From positions 14,371,522-14,435,521 of the forward strand of contig NC_059477.1 in assembly GCF_018139145.2 (NCBI RefSeq): a stretch of 64,000 bases of DNA, read 5' to 3'. The notes under the pieces are model-generated. The model made no database searches. It saw nothing but the letters and a program-made list of their open reading frames with translations, and was not told the origin of the DNA. Positions 12,250 to 26,932 of this stretch are shown piece by piece. Source of the stretch: Gymnogyps californianus. Lineage: Eukaryota > Chordata > Aves > Accipitriformes > Cathartidae. The position numbers and the translations under genes were made by a program. How positions within the stretch are numbered: the stretch's first letter is position 1; every line of letters begins with the position of its first letter.

Positions 12250-15200
12250 GAAAAAGAGCTAAAAAGAGAGGATAGGGAGTCTAAGGTGAATGTGCTGCAG
12301 CGCTCAGATGCACAATGGAGGAAGCAATGAGGTAAGATGCACTGGCTGACCTGGGCACATCTGTGTTCACACTCTAATGCCATTGCCAGTGATATGTAAA
12401 ACACATTATTTTAAGCTTCTTCTACTGATGTTTCCCTTGTCTAGCGGTGCCTTTTCTGCAGGATAACGGGTAGCATAGTCAGTTCTGGACGTTCGGTTGA
12501 CACATTTAAGTTGAGGTAGTTCAGATGCCCCTCAGAGCTGGAGACTACAGAACTGCAGGAAACATGGCTTTTGTTGGCTGGTGAAGTCACAGGGTAGAAA
12601 TGATTCCATATATAAAATAAAAAGGCTAGTCATCTGAGGTCTAAAACTATTTCCACATCTTTTCAGCATGTTCTGCTATCTCATCTTTAATAATCAAGGC
12701 TTGAAAAAGCAAGCTACTTAACTCCAGAGCTACAGTCTCCCTGGTGGGCCTGTCTATTAGCCCCCCGTGCTTTGTAAGCTGCTTAATCAGTTCCTAACAT
12801 TGGTAGTAGATGTTTTAGAAGCAATCAGCAGCTTATCAAGCACCCTGTGGGAGGGAGGGAGGGTAGAAGTCACAATTCATCCATTGATTTAGCGGTTCCC
12901 TTTAGCATGTTTCTTTGTATTTGTGTTTGCAAGACACCTTCTCTTCCCCTGAGGGCCCCAGCCCCAAACTTATCATATTTAGAGGTAATATAATTTGATT
13001 ACCATTTCTGCTGGGGTGGGTTAAATTGCATTTACCTTTTAATCTAGCTATATCCTTGTTGTCAGCCTGGAGAGGGTTTTCCACATTTCAGAGGCTCCAA
13101 GTTTGAAATCAGATTGCCTGTTTTTGTCAAAGTGGAACCAGAGTGGAAAGGGGAGGAGAGCTCCATTGAGAAAATGAATCCAACAGCCGGAGAAACACTA
13201 ATACCCTTACAAGCCCTGCCTCCTCCCTGGTTTGCCCCTTACCACTGCTTTCTCCTGATTGCTCATCATTTTCTACTGACCTGCAGTTTGGGTGTTTTTT
13301 AATCCTCAAAATTTCCCCTCCTTTTGATTCCTCTGCTGCCTATTTCCTCATGTCCATGGGCTGCTTTTGCACTGTATCCTGCTGTCATGTAGATTGCATG
13401 TGTTTGGGGAATTAACTAAAAGGTTTATTAAAGATTAATGGAAAGATAAGGCATGGTGAGTGAATTAGAAAAGCAGAGAGGGGTAATCTGCAGATATAAG
13501 CAACCTTTACCCTGGTTAGTCCCAGCTCAATTCTGATTCGTTTCCTAGCCAAGTTCTCTTTAAAGATCCTAGAAAACATGGATCATTTCCTACCAAACAG
13601 CTGAATTTCAAAAATGTGGTATGAGGGTCTGTTCTTAGGTGCAAAAAAGTTGAAATGCCTGTTTGCCAGTAGATGAAGCAGCATATAGTACTATTCTAAA
13701 ATGAAATCCAATTTAAATCTCTTTCCAAGCTTAACAGAGCACCATGGCTAGACCTTATGGATGTGGCAGTACATACTTGAGCTATCTGATGGTCTGGGGA
13801 TGGTTGTCACTTGGAACCATTTGGACAGGGCTCTACTGGGGAAGACCTTAACTGTGAAGTTAAAAGCAGAGTGGAAAAAATTGGAACAAAGTGTCCTTAA
13901 TTTTAGAAACTCACCAAATCCTGGTGAGATAGTGGTATTGCTAGTACTTTACTCATTAACAAATGCTCGTAGTGCAGATGTAAGTAGGCCTGACCTTTAA
14001 CCAAAGAGGCAGCAAGTGATGGTCTTTATTTGTATGTGCATGTTTATTTTAAATAAATGCAAATGCACACATGTACCCCAGCAAGGTTTCACTGCAGACC
14101 AGGGCCCCAGGGACTACATTAAAGTTTGCAGCAAGTCTGTCTATGGGCATTCCCATGGGGTACATATTCTTAGAATCGTCTTGTCATTGTTGTCGTTGGA
14201 GGTGTTAGCAGACAAGATAACTAATTAGGTGCATTCAGATTTAACAAGCAGAAACACAAAGTGTGACAGCTTGCCTGTTCTGCCCCATTGGCTACGCTTG
14301 CTTTCCTTTCCAACCCTCCCTGGCGTAATCTGCCCAGAGAGTAATCTGCCCTGCGTCACCCATAACACCACTGCGTCTCTGTTAGCAGTTTATCCAGGGC
14401 TATTCCAATCAATTAAAGCTTTAAAGAGGGAGACCTCCAGTTGTTAGGAAGCAAGTATTCACTCCTGAAATTGCTGGTTTTAGCAGACATAGTACACTGG
14501 GAAAATGGATTACTCTTATTTATGTGCAGTATAGTCCCTGATGGTGCAGTCACAGTCCAGGGTAGCTTCACCCTAAACCTACTGGAGATGTGAACTCTGT
14601 TCTCTGCTGACATTACTAAGAGACGTGTCACTGGTTCTGTGGACATGTGGACACAGTTCATGCAAGCTGCACTTAAAAACTCTTCATTCATTTTGTGTGA
14701 CTATGGGGCTGCTTTTGGTGAGACTAACAGTTTTTACACTGTTAAATGTTGATTTGGACAGAAGCTGACTCAGACACGAGTCTTGCATTTCTTAGGAAAA
14801 GTAATTCTTGCTACTTCCACTCGATTCCATATTAATGGGAGCTTTTAAAGTAAAAGACTTGAAGTGGCTATTGTGATGAGTTCAAAATTCAGGTGCTTAA
14901 CCACACAGAGAGTTAACTAACATCTTGCCTGTTTTTTATGTTAAATAGCAAGATATGCAAGTGTACAAAGATTATTGCAGTGATGGTCTTTACTGTAGAA
15001 ACACTCTTAATCATGGCAATTATTTCATCCTGGTTATACTACCCCCAAAAGATATGGTAAAATAAAAAGTATCCATGTAATGGCAAAAATGGCTGGATGT
15101 CAAAGATGGAAATTGTGAGCGAGATAGAAGATTTAAAAAGACAATGATTTGAAGACTTGTTTACATGGGAACACTCAGGAAAAAACAATTGAAGTGACAA

Positions 15201-17334
15201 AATATAGGAATTTAAAATGATGAGTTGAATTACATTGAATCACTGTGTAAATACTGTTATTCAAAATATAAGTGGATTTCATTTGGTTTATCTCCATTTA
15301 CTTTGGAAGCAAAGTGAGCTAAATTGTATTAAGGCCATTTTCATTCTGAATGTGTATGTCCATACAGGGATTTGCTGTAGTGTAATTTATCCATTGTAAC
15401 ATTGTAGATAAACTAATCCGTTAAAATTTAATTAAAACATCCATTTACTTCAGATCAACTTTCCTGACTATCTACCTGTAGGCAAACCTACAAACAGTGT
15501 GAAGAACAGTGGAGAGAAACGATGAACAGGAGAGCCCTATTCTCACAATAATATAGAACAGGTCATACAGTGAATATGAGATACGCATAAAAATCCTTAA
15601 TGGAAATGCTTCTTTGCAGAACACACAGTGAGCATGAAGAACTTCATGCCACAGTAATATTACTGAGGCCAGAAGTTTATCGTCTTTGAGAGGATTAAGT
15701 ATCCATAATGAGAATGTCCACAGTTACACTATGTAAGATAAAGAGATTATAAGGTTTCAGAATAGACATATTATTTACTGAGAGGATTAGGAACATGTCT
15801 TCTCTATTGACAGATGGATCAATGATTACATCTTCCTCTGACATGTATAGTACTGATTACAGCGTCTGACAGGGTTTTGGACTAGGTGAACAGTTGGTCT
15901 AACAGAAGCATTCCCAATTTGAAAATCTTAATGTTCCTGTTTAAGATTTTGCACATATAAAGTTCCCTGACAAAAATGTGGGGAATAAAAATGAACTTCA
16001 ATGAAACATAAGTTCCACCTAATTTGAGCCTGGTATATTGTTAGATCAGGATTAGGAAACGTTAGAAGAACAAAGAAATTGTTAGGTCTTGTTCACTTTT
16101 CCAGGCTTTTAACCCATGCTGTACTTTCATCACACCTCCTTTTCCAATGGCAAATTTGGGTCCTTCCTGTATTTTCCTAAACTGAGATGGAGGAGGAGAT
16201 TGGAGATGCTCTTTCTAGCATTTTTGCATGTGCAAAACTTTAGGTTGATTTAGATAAGTTGTTTCATGAGTCCCAACAATAGCAAAGACTGCAAGGAGAT
16301 GTGGACTTTTTTTTGATCTTTACTTGGTGTTTTCTTCAGAAGTAAAACTTCTTTTCTGATCACTCAGTCCTCATACAATTACTGAGAAATGCTCAGCTTA
16401 GATTTATAACATACAGCCTGATGACTTCCAAGTCCATCAGTGGTGGTGTCCTTGCCCAGCAGTTCCTTTTTATTCACGCATAAAAAGGGTGGCATGTGGC
16501 ATCTAACCCACATGCTTGTGCTGGTGAAAGCCAGTAGTGTGCATGTGGCTATATTGATTGACAGAACCGGGTTTTGGCTAATATGCTTCAGCCTAGCTCT
16601 AGTTTTAGAAGTGTTACTGGGATAGGTGCATGACAAACACCCCCCACCCCACCCCCGCTCTTAACGGATTTAGCCATACCTGTAAAAGCATTAGTGCAAA
16701 CTCAGTTATATCAGTCAGAAAGTCTTTTGCTGTCTTTTGTTTCATTCAGTGATTCAATATAAGCTGTATCAGCTTAAACTTTTATTTACCAAAGAGGTTT
16801 ACCCATGTAGCTGTACCAGCAGATCCTTTCAATTTTAGGCAAGCCCTTTTTTTGCTTGAGGGGCAGGAGGTGGCAAATGAGAAGGAGAATTAGGTTTTTT
16901 GGCAGGCCTGGCTATGCTGAGACGGCTGAAGATTTGTCTGTTGCAGTTCTCTGTCGGAGTTGACTGTGCTCAACAAGGGCAGTAAAATGCCAGGCACATC
17001 TGTGCCGTAGCTGCTACAGTTCAGAGTTCAGCACCATAGTGAAAACATTGATTTACATCCCCAGCCTCCCAAGCAAGGGTTGACCCAGCATGTGTGACAG
17101 AGATGCAAGTCCTGCAGTGCGTTGCTACTGGTATTCAGCTGACCACAGGCTGGAAGACGTTGTTCAGAGTAGAGCTGGTTTAAAACAGTGGTGGGTTTTA
17201 ACTGATGTGTCAGGTACAGCCCCTGCTCTTAAATATTTAGTAGGAGGTAGACAGAAATAGATGGTTGTGTGGGGAGGTGAGAGGCATACACATTGTTAAT
17301 TTGTACCGTGGTCCAGTTCTCATCCTAAGGCACA

Positions 17335-17405
17335 TGAGATCTGGACTTTCTTCCCAGCTCTGCTGCAGGCTTTCTGTGACACACAGGACAAGTCATTTCT
17401 AATGA
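17335..17405 (+). mobile_element. MIR-like (CORE-SINE) remnant
   Basis: The order of words CTGGACTTTCTTCCCAGCTCTG, then CTTTCTGTGACACACAGGACAAGTCATTTCT, resembles the central MIR/CORE-SINE sequence (a word for 'cccagctctgcc' followed by 'ctgtgtgacc...gggcaagtca'). It is diverged and incomplete. The call rests on eye alignment to a remembered consensus. Confidence 0.4.
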
Positions 17406-18973
17406 GATTAAGGAAAAATGGGTCCCACTTTACTATGTGTATGTTTAAAATAGACATTCTAAGCACAATTAAGTTCAAAAGAGGGAAACCAGCACTTTGG
17501 AGGGGTAGTCCGTCTGACCTGTTTTAAATATGTTGTGCAATTTAAATACATTAAGATTTTGAGGCACTTAGATAATTCTGTACTTGAACTATGTAAACAT
17601 GCATCTTGGACCATAACAACATAATGCTAATAACCATCTTTGTGTCCTTCCTTTATGACCTGTGCCTGTATGACTGTGGTAACTGTATTAGCAGAAGAAC
17701 ATGAAAATAGTCCTAGGATGGGAAAAACACACATACATTTCCGTAAATATTAAAAGGTCTGATAGCAAAACAGCAATTAAACAGCTTGTATACTTTCCTG
17801 TGGCTATGGCTCCTTTATCACTCACTTCTGTCACTCCTGGAGTGACAGCAAACTGGAGTTTGCTAGCGCTGAGCTGCCTTGCAGCAGAACAGGAAACTTC
17901 AGGTTAGCTGATATTCCAGGTGTGTGTATAATTCCCCAAAGTGCTGACAGCTCTGCTTACAATTAGTGGTAATGGCAATGATCTTACTGGCATTTCCTTT
18001 TTACCGCAGCTCTGCTGGGGAAGGGAGTTGCTGTCATTCAGAATGGCTCGTGGTCAGGCAGAGAGCATGGCAGAGCCGGCCAGGCTCGTGGGGGAAGAGC
18101 TGGCCAGGAGCATTTTGGCAAGTGGCAGCCAGGAAGACAAGTTCATCTGAGTTAGGCGTGTTAAAGTCTTGAAGGCAAAGTGTGGAGATATAGCAAGATT
18201 GTTAATAGATATTTTTAATAGCAGAACTCGTTTTTGCGCTGCTTGAAACCAGAGTTTTCAACAGGGCTTATTAAATACATGTGGTGCTTTTCCACGTGAA
18301 TATGTAATCTAGGCTGCTTGGGGTAAGTGTGGCTTTTTAGAATGAAACTCTGTTTAAAACAGCCCAGCAGTGGTGCCAGTGGCTTGCAGGAGCTTCTGAG
18401 TTGAGATCTCCAGAGATATTTTAATTTTTTCAGCCCCTAGAAGAGGCAGTAGCAATATAAGCTACCCCTTTTCTAGTGCTTTGTGCTAACCAGGTTTCTT
18501 CTGTTCTTTTTTTGCTGTGCAGAATGAAAGGCCCAGTACTGGAGATCAGGGTTAGCAGTGTGAAAGATTGGGCTCTAACCTCATTGCTGTACTTCACATA
18601 AAATATCTATTCAGGAGAGGCAGCTGGACATATCTCAAGGAATAACATCCCAAGAAACCAAATTTCCCGAGGAAACAAAATACTATCTCAGGGCTACCTG
18701 CTTAGATGAGAGAACAAAAATTTTTTTAGTCGTTTTTTAAAAATATACTTTGTACTCACAGAGGTTTTTTCAGAGTAACCCTAGCCATTTTCTTGGTATG
18801 TTGCTTTCTTGTTCTAAAATCCTTCAGAGGACTCCTCCTTAAAATGCCCTGATCCAGTCCTGTGCAAGGCAGGAAGGTTTCTAATTTTGTGATATCACTC
18901 ATGCAATAACGTCTTACGCAGTGGGCATGTAGAGTCAGTTAATATCTCTGCATGCAATTGCCTGCTTAATCTT

Positions 18974-18994
18974 AAAAAAAAAAAAAGGGGGGGG
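18974..18994. repeat. A13 run followed by G8 run
   Basis: Thirteen A (18974-18986) directly followed by eight G (18987-18994). A simple low-complexity tract inside the intron. Confidence 0.85.
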
Positions 18995-21900
18995 AGCACA
19001 TATATACTCTCTGCCTGAATGCATATTTGCTTGTGTGTGTATTTCGAGTCACGTATGTTTTTAAGCTAAGGAAAGTGCTTTCTGTTCTCTACCAGTCAAA
19101 TTCCTGGTACTCTTTCAACCTTGTTTGATTAAAACAGCCTTTAACCTTTGCTTGAATACCTGTTTCTTGAAACAACCTATAATTCATCCCTGCAACAAGA
19201 TTAGGAGAACTTGGGGTGTGACAAAATTGACATGTAGCTGCCTGGAAACCTTGGGGGAAGGAGAAAGGAGGAAAGACAATTGAAACACAGTGAGTGCGAA
19301 GGCAGAAGTTGTGGGGCTGGAGTCTTGTTGCAGGGCTGGCTGGGGAGCTGGCACAAGTGATTTCCGGGTGTGTTGTTTATACTGAGACAATTCCATCTTT
19401 TTCTCAACTGTGTCAGCTTGCACCCAGAGACCTGCTGAAATTTCAGGCTTTTCTTCCTTTCCACGAGAGGAGTGGGGGAGGGCTTGGAGGGACCTTGTCA
19501 TCCTCTCTGCCTCCTGCTATAAATTCACTTGGACTGTCACCAGTTTGTTCCTCTCCCCCAACCAATGTAAAACTCTGTCTTCACCTTGCCCCCTGCCTAT
19601 GTGTGCTTGTCACAGATTAGCACCATTTGCTCTTGACCTTGTTTTGTTTTTCCTCCTCTTCCCAGGGCCTATTATAGTTGGTGGCTAATTTGTGGAATAT
19701 CACTTTTAATACCAAATTAAAGTGCAACATGTTGAGTGGTCTGGTTTGGAAGGACCATGAACAGCAAATGGCTCTGCCATCAGTGCGAACTGCCTGGTGC
19801 AAAGAAGTCAAAGGGAGCTTGTGATTTCTGTTTATTCAAATTCTCACTCAGTTCTGCTTTAGTTTGATTTATTTGGTGGTTAGTTTTGTGGGTTTTTTTG
19901 TTCTTCTCATGTTTATTGCCAGGTTTCCTTTCGGGATGTTCTCTGCCCTGTGTGGGTGATGAGTTAGCACGGCACAATGTGTGGCTGCGCGATGTTGCTT
20001 TGTCTGTGTCAAGGCCAGCGATGGCAAAATGGTGTCATGTGTGTCAGAGCCAGCACCTTGCGCTGGTGTCAGCAGTGGGTGAACGGAGTCCCTGGCCTCA
20101 CCTGCTCCTGTCCACCCTGCTGCCACCCGTACCACAGGCCGAACAGGCCTTTGGGACAGCCAGGGACCTGCCAAGGCTGTAAAGGGAAGAGGAGAGAGAG
20201 GATGGGGTGATACCACCCTTCCTGTTGAGAGCTGGGAGTGTGGCCCATAGCATGGCTGTAGCAACAAAAGATGGGGCTCTCCTGAAGTTACTGCTGTGTT
20301 CTTTTTTAGTTTGTTTTACAGCAATGCATAGTGTCTGATTCTAGTGTGCATGCACACAAATATTAAGAAATCATTCTTCCCTTAAGTCATTTGCAATTTA
20401 AACAAACAAGGCAGGCAATCTGAAAGAGATGACTGGGAGTCAAAATGGAGCAAGGAAAGCTGACCAGACCAGTATATTGCACAAAAGATGGGGCAGAGCT
20501 GAGATCTGATATCTGCCTCCCTGGGGCTTTAACCTCACGATCATACTTCCTCCTTCCATTTCCCTTTCCTCTGAACTAAAGATTAATTGTGCATTGAAAT
20601 TGCAACAAGAATTCGCGGTGTTAAGAATCTGGCGAACGGAAGGGAAAAAATCCTCAAGGAAATTAGCAGTCCATGAGCATTGTCTGTTCCCTAGATATAA
20701 ATGACTAGGAACTTCCCAGCCAGGGAATATGTTTTCCCTTTCTTTTCTCTGCAGCTTGCATTATCCTTAGCTAAGCATATTGTAGTATGCTTGTCTCCAA
20801 GTCCATGTTTTCATCGCAGAAGTCCTGACCCTGCTGAAATCTGTCGCGGGGTGGAAATTCCACTTATCCTTTGTGTTTTAATGCCCAATCTCCACGCTTA
20901 ATGAATGCAGAAAATACCTGCTTGTTCTCCAGTTAGCAAATAGGTAAAGGCAACCATTGTAGCTTTTCTGCACCCCAATCTGCTTTTGCTCTTCCCGGCT
21001 TGTGACAGAGATCACCTGTGACAGAGAAGAAAATGCATCAGAAAATGGTTTCTGAAACAGATTGCACAATGTAAGGATAGGAGGTAGAGTGTGAAACAAA
21101 GATAGTTGACTGCAGCAAAAAAGATCTGAGGCAGGCATTAGGAACAACTTTCCAGCTGTTTTGAGCATTGGAGAGTTGTGGGATCTCTGTGGTGAGAAGT
21201 TTTTAAGCAAGTCAGTCATCTGTCAGTTGGTTGTGCTGCAGGGTGGGGAACAAACTGGAGGTTTCTAGAGGTGTTTTTTCTAGCCCTATTTTCTTATATC
21301 ATTGGTAGTTCTTTCAAAAGCATATTTCTCATCTGTCCTGGAGGTGAAGAAAGATTACTGAGTGTTTAGTCCTCCTCCACAAAGCTTCCACCAGTGGAAT
21401 TTGGAGGGTAGTGAGCACAGTGGTGAATCCAAGCCGATCTGTTCAAGAGATTTTATTTTCCCTTTCATTCAGTCCAGGAAGCACATTCTCTGTGGTACTC
21501 TGAAGTCTAGGCGAAGCTGGAGCCTTACCTCTGAGCTTGTTAGCAAAAGGCTTGATTCAGACTAGCTGTTTCTGGAGAGGTAGAAAGAAAACAACCAGGA
21601 AGAGGCAGAAACCTTGTCTTTAGAGGATGGTGGAAAACTGTGCACGATTGTTGACTGCACCTTCAGACAGCTTCCTTCTGCCAGACATGTTTGTGACACT
21701 AATCCCAATAATTAAAGTACTTTCTATCCCTTCAATGTATATAATTGAGGACGGTGAATGAGCTTCATGTCTACCACTCCTTCTATTTTCTCAGTACCTC
21801 TTGGCCTTTTCATGTCTCTTCTGCATTGCGTCAGTGCCTCCTGGCAAATTCTGTCTGTGTCTGTCTCTCAGATAGAGCCAAGTGTGTGTCTGGCCTTGAG

Positions 21901-24900
21901 AAATAATCATAAATTTTGTTCTGTCAGGAGGAGAGGCCGGGACAATCCAGTTGAGATTTGACCCTGTAGTTCAAGGTGTTTTAGGGATTTCATATCACTT
22001 AACCCATCCCCTCCAGGCGTCACTTGTGTCTGAGATGTAAATCAGACTGGAGGAGTAAGTGGTACAGGTTGCTCGGTGCTCCAGAAGGTTAGGAAGCAAA
22101 CCTGTGTCTTTAAAGAGAGTGCCTTCTAATAAATGTTATCTGCAGAGAAATACACCAGCCCCTACATAAGTAGTTAATGTTACTGCTTCAGTGTTGGCTT
22201 ATAAAACAACTTTATCACCTCTATGACGATAATGATTAACAAGCTGATTTACAAGGGTGGGGTCACAAAGCCATTTGGCAAATTTAGCTTGTCTCACAGT
22301 GGCAGTGGTACAGAACCTGAGTTTTACAGTATTTTCACCACTTTACCTGGAATACTAAACCCTGGCGGCAGGGCTCTTAAGCAGAGCAGTAGCAACAGAT
22401 ACTCCTCTATTAGGATAATAACCAGAGTTTCCTCCTGTGCTTCTGGTACATGAGGAAATTACAGGTCCAGGTCTGAGGATTCAGGAGAGTTGTGGACATT
22501 TCTAGCTCCCTTCTCAGCGTTTATTCCCTGATCACTTAGCCACAGTGAAGTGACGGTGTTCGTAGACATGCTGTTACATGATGCCTGTGGTTGTTGGCTG
22601 TCCCTTGTGTCAGAGCTGGCAGAATATACAGATTTGGGTAGGTTTCTCTTTCTTCTCTTAGATTCTGGATAGCTTCTGTTAAAATATCGTTCATCTGTTG
22701 ATTCTCCATTATCTTGGATCTTAATAGAAAAACATAATTTTTTTCTTTTTTCTTTTTTTTTAAAACTGCTTCTGATTTTACTTTCATTATCATATGTTGG
22801 AAATTACTCAGACTAGCAAATTTAATCTAACAATTATTTTAATCCAGAAACCCTTGATGTGGTTTAACATACCGTGACACTTTTCAGAATTTGGACTTTT
22901 TAACCATGGCAGTTCCTCACATCAAGCAGAACAGTGTATCTGAAGGCTCAGCAAGCTCTGTTCCCTTTACCGCCTGTCTTGGTCTTGACAGTCCTCATGT
23001 AGGTGATCAAAGGTATTTATGATCTCCATGCTATGTAAACATCTACTGGACTTTTAGAAGTTGGTAAAAATGCACAGACAGGGTAGGAGATTTGATGACC
23101 CTCACTCAAATTCACAACATAGACTCTTGCAAGGATGGAGGTCTTACTCCTTACCTTTTACTTCTTAGCTAGCATTGTGGACAGGAGCCCTGCCCTCAAA
23201 ACAAACACTCACTGCCCTGAGAAATGTCTGAAAACTGTACTGTTTTTTTTCTCTCCTGTCCAGAAAGTTCATCACGTCTGATAGATTTCAGTTTTGATTT
23301 ATGTGGCCTTGATGCAAAAGTTGGGTATTTCTGTGGACCTGGTCTAATAGGTGGGTGGAAGGCTATGGAGGCATTACTTGAAGCAACAGTGGATTACAGC
23401 TGACTCATTTTTCCTTCTGTTTCCACACATCCCCCCTCTAGTTCCCCCTAAAGCCCTTGTAATATTACCTCTTTAGGGATGACACAGTCTGAGTTTGGAG
23501 GGGAGTTCCATGCTTACCTTGTCTAATCAATATTTGATTGCTTTTCAGTGACACCCGGTCAGAGGCTTCTATTATGTCTTTTCTAATTTGAACAACTGTC
23601 AGGGACTGGAACAAACTCTAACTAATTTTGTATTAGGTTTTTTTTCATGCCTTTTTTTTTTGTCTTGTTCTGTTTTCTAAACAGAAAGTTATTACAAGCC
23701 GTGAGTTTAGATTACCACCTCTCTAGGTTAGAACTCTTAACAGAGATGAGAAGTTCTGCCACTGTTACCTTGGCCACTTTTCTAGTTTGGTTTTTAATAT
23801 GAAAACATATATATTGCAACACTGTGGCCACTACATTGCTCTCCTGTGGGACTAGTTTGTATAACCCTACTTCATGTTGGTAAGTATGTTCTCATACAAG
23901 GAGTCTTTGTTGACTGAAAAGGGAAGACAAAGTTACTTGACTTCTCTCTGCTATGTGTAATGGGCTGGGGTTTTGGAACCCCTGTACTGTGGTGCATGGG
24001 GAGGAGGATGTTTAGGGGCAAGGCTGGGGCTGGGGAATGGGGGCCTTCAGAGGTGGACTTCTACCAGCATTGTGCTCGGCCCGGAGAGCTCGGATGAGGG
24101 ATGTGGTCAGGATAGAGCTGTAGCTCAGCATGTGTTGGAGATGAGGAGACTGCCTCTTCTCCAGTGCAGGGCAGCGTCATGGGCTCAGAAGTGTGTTGTG
24201 AAGGCAGGGCACAGGGATACCAGTGAGAGTCCCCTGGGCAACACGTGCTGCTCCTGGAAGTTGTCTGTGGGCAGTGGCCCTGTTGTGCACATAGTGGGCC
24301 GCTGAGGAGGATTTCTCTGCCTGTGGAGGATGCTGCGGTCTACGGCCTTTTCAGTTCTTATTCTCTGGAGACCACTGGCTGCCCGCTTGCTTCTGAAAAC
24401 ATCACCTTGATAGAGTGAGGGAACTATGAGTAACTTTCAGTCTTTGGATAGAAAGATCAGGAAACCTCTGGGGGCCAGCAGCCCTCCTGACAAGTAGTTA
24501 AACTTTGACTGATCACACATTGCCCTCATAATCATATTGATGTGATGTATCCAAAGGGATTTCAACTTGTACCGTAGACCCTGCTGCCTTTCATCTTCTC
24601 TGTCTTCCTGCTGAATCAGGAAAAACATAACCCAGTGAATGTGTGTCGTGTCTTCCTGCTGCCCAAGGCTCTCGTAGCCATTGCCAACATTGGCTTGTCT
24701 ACTAGCATTCGACAGTCCCGATATTTCCTCCCCACCTCACTCATGCAGAGCGTAATTGTTTCTTTGCATTTATACTGCTACCCAACTGAACAGTAGCAGA
24801 AAGATATACAGAGAAGAAAGTTGGATTTACCCTTAGTCGTAACTTTGACTTGTATGAAAAGCCTCTGTTCTAGAAATCATCTAAAATAGTTGTCCCAACA

Positions 24901-26916
24901 CCCCTTTGGCATGTGTTCAGATACTGTGTACCCTTTTAGTTTCTCACACTGCTGCAGACAAGTCTCTGCCTTCCCCACTTGCTTGCCAGTACCACCTCAG
25001 TTTTCCCACGCCGGGTGCAGGAGGCTGGGCAGCAGGGCAGGTTGCTGCTCCTGCTGGCTCTCCTGGCTTCTCCTCTCCCCTTCCCAGCAGCCCTGGCACC
25101 TGCAGCCGTGCTCTGGCCAGAGGGATGCTCTCTGCAGTGTGAGCAGGGAGCCTGTACGGGGGCTCCTCCAAAACAGTTTGTCCCATTTAGGGTGGGGGAT
25201 ATATGGCCGTTAGTGTAAAAAGTGGTGGTAATGTTGTTGGTTTAAATTGGAAGTGCTTTGAGGGCAGGGCCTGTTTTTTATGTGTGTACATGTGGGTGTG
25301 TATTTTTATACAATTCCTAATGCAAGACACACAGTTAGGAGCTGCAGTATGCAAAGCCATGGCTTTCTGTCCTGTGGTAGCTTAGAGAAGTGTTTTTCCA
25401 GATCCACAGAGGTGGACAGCGATCCTGATCTCAACACTGGGGCTATTCAGAGATACAACTTGCTTTGGGCCTCCAAACACAAGTATTTTCCTCCTGTTGT
25501 CACCAAGCAGTGTACCCCAATATATTCCAGGTGCAGCAGTGGTAAGCTAACTGTAAGAGCATGGCCCCCTGTCTAGAATCCTTTTGGGATGGGTTCCTTG
25601 ACTAGTTTAGGAAGAGAAGGCTGCATTGCACCCTCCATCAATTGATGACCAGGATACCATCATCAATCACCTTTCACCCTTAATTTTGGGCAGCGAAACA
25701 ATTGCTTGCACTACAAAGAATTTGGATTAGAAAACAGACATTGCTCTTCATGTGTGCTGTAGGTGGAAGAGAATCTGAACTCAGCAAAATTTTAATTTGT
25801 TTTAAACTTGATGCTTTTTTTTTTTTTAAGAGGCAGGAATATATTTTTAAGCCTTTGCAAGTGCATGTTGAGGCTGTATTATGTTACAGGGATAAGTCAA
25901 TGGTGAAATTTTTGGTTTCTGTTCCTTTGGCATACTCTTAGCTTAGTCAGTTTTGTGCTAAATTTCCACATTTCTTATGAAATGTGATGGACTGTTCTGC
26001 AGCTCGTAGTGTGTGATTTCACAGTTTCTCTATTTTGTAAACTTATTTTGTAAGCTTATTTTCTAAACTGAAATGTCCTTAGGAAAGGTTCGGGTCAAAG
26101 CTTAGGAGTGACTCCAACAGTGAGAACAGATGTGCACTGCGTTAGACTGCATGGAGGCTGTGGAGTCTCCGTCACTGAAAGGCTTTAGTAACAGATACAG
26201 CTGTAAAAAATGACATAGATGTTACTGGCTCTGCCAAGACAGCATCTTGAGGTCTTTTATTTCCCCTCGTGATTTCCCTGATATCTGGATAATGCATTAC
26301 ATTTGTTTAACATACTTCTATTCTTTAATTGCTTGTGTTTCCTTGAAACTCAAGATCCGATTCCAGCATCAACTGGGACAACATCCTGGGCCTCCATCAT
26401 TGTGGTTCTGGGATGTCTAAACTGACTGACCCTGGGCCTCTGGCTGTCACAAGAGAGTGCTTAGTCACAGGAGAAGTTTTGACATCTTTGATTACATGTT
26501 CTACACTCCTTTTCCCAAGCCACAAAACACTCACTGCGGAAGTGTTACCATGAAACTCCTCTTGGGGACAGCAAGTAGAAATCTTCCTTTTTGCTTGCCA
26601 GGGTAGATGGAGATGAGAATTTTATTCCTATTAGCTACAAACACGAATGAGAGAAGGCTGCAAGGAAAAGTCATATCCTGTGCACAGCCTTGAGGTCTCT
26701 CATGAAACAAAATGACACAAAATTTACAGATGCTAAAAATAGTGATAACATCAGTTTGATGTTGCATTTTGTCTTCCTCCTATAATACAGTAAAATGGCC
26801 TGTAATTCACATTGCAAAATTGGCATGCATGGCTCTTTGAAGGTATCATCTTCATTGTAAGTCTGCAGTGGCCAGAGTTACAAGCCAACCCACTACAGTG
26901 CTACGATGAGCCATAC

Positions 26917-26932
26917 AAATAAATAAATAAAT
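26917..26932. repeat. (AAAT)4 microsatellite
   Basis: Four perfect AAAT units in tandem in the PLEKHM3 intron. Confidence 0.9.
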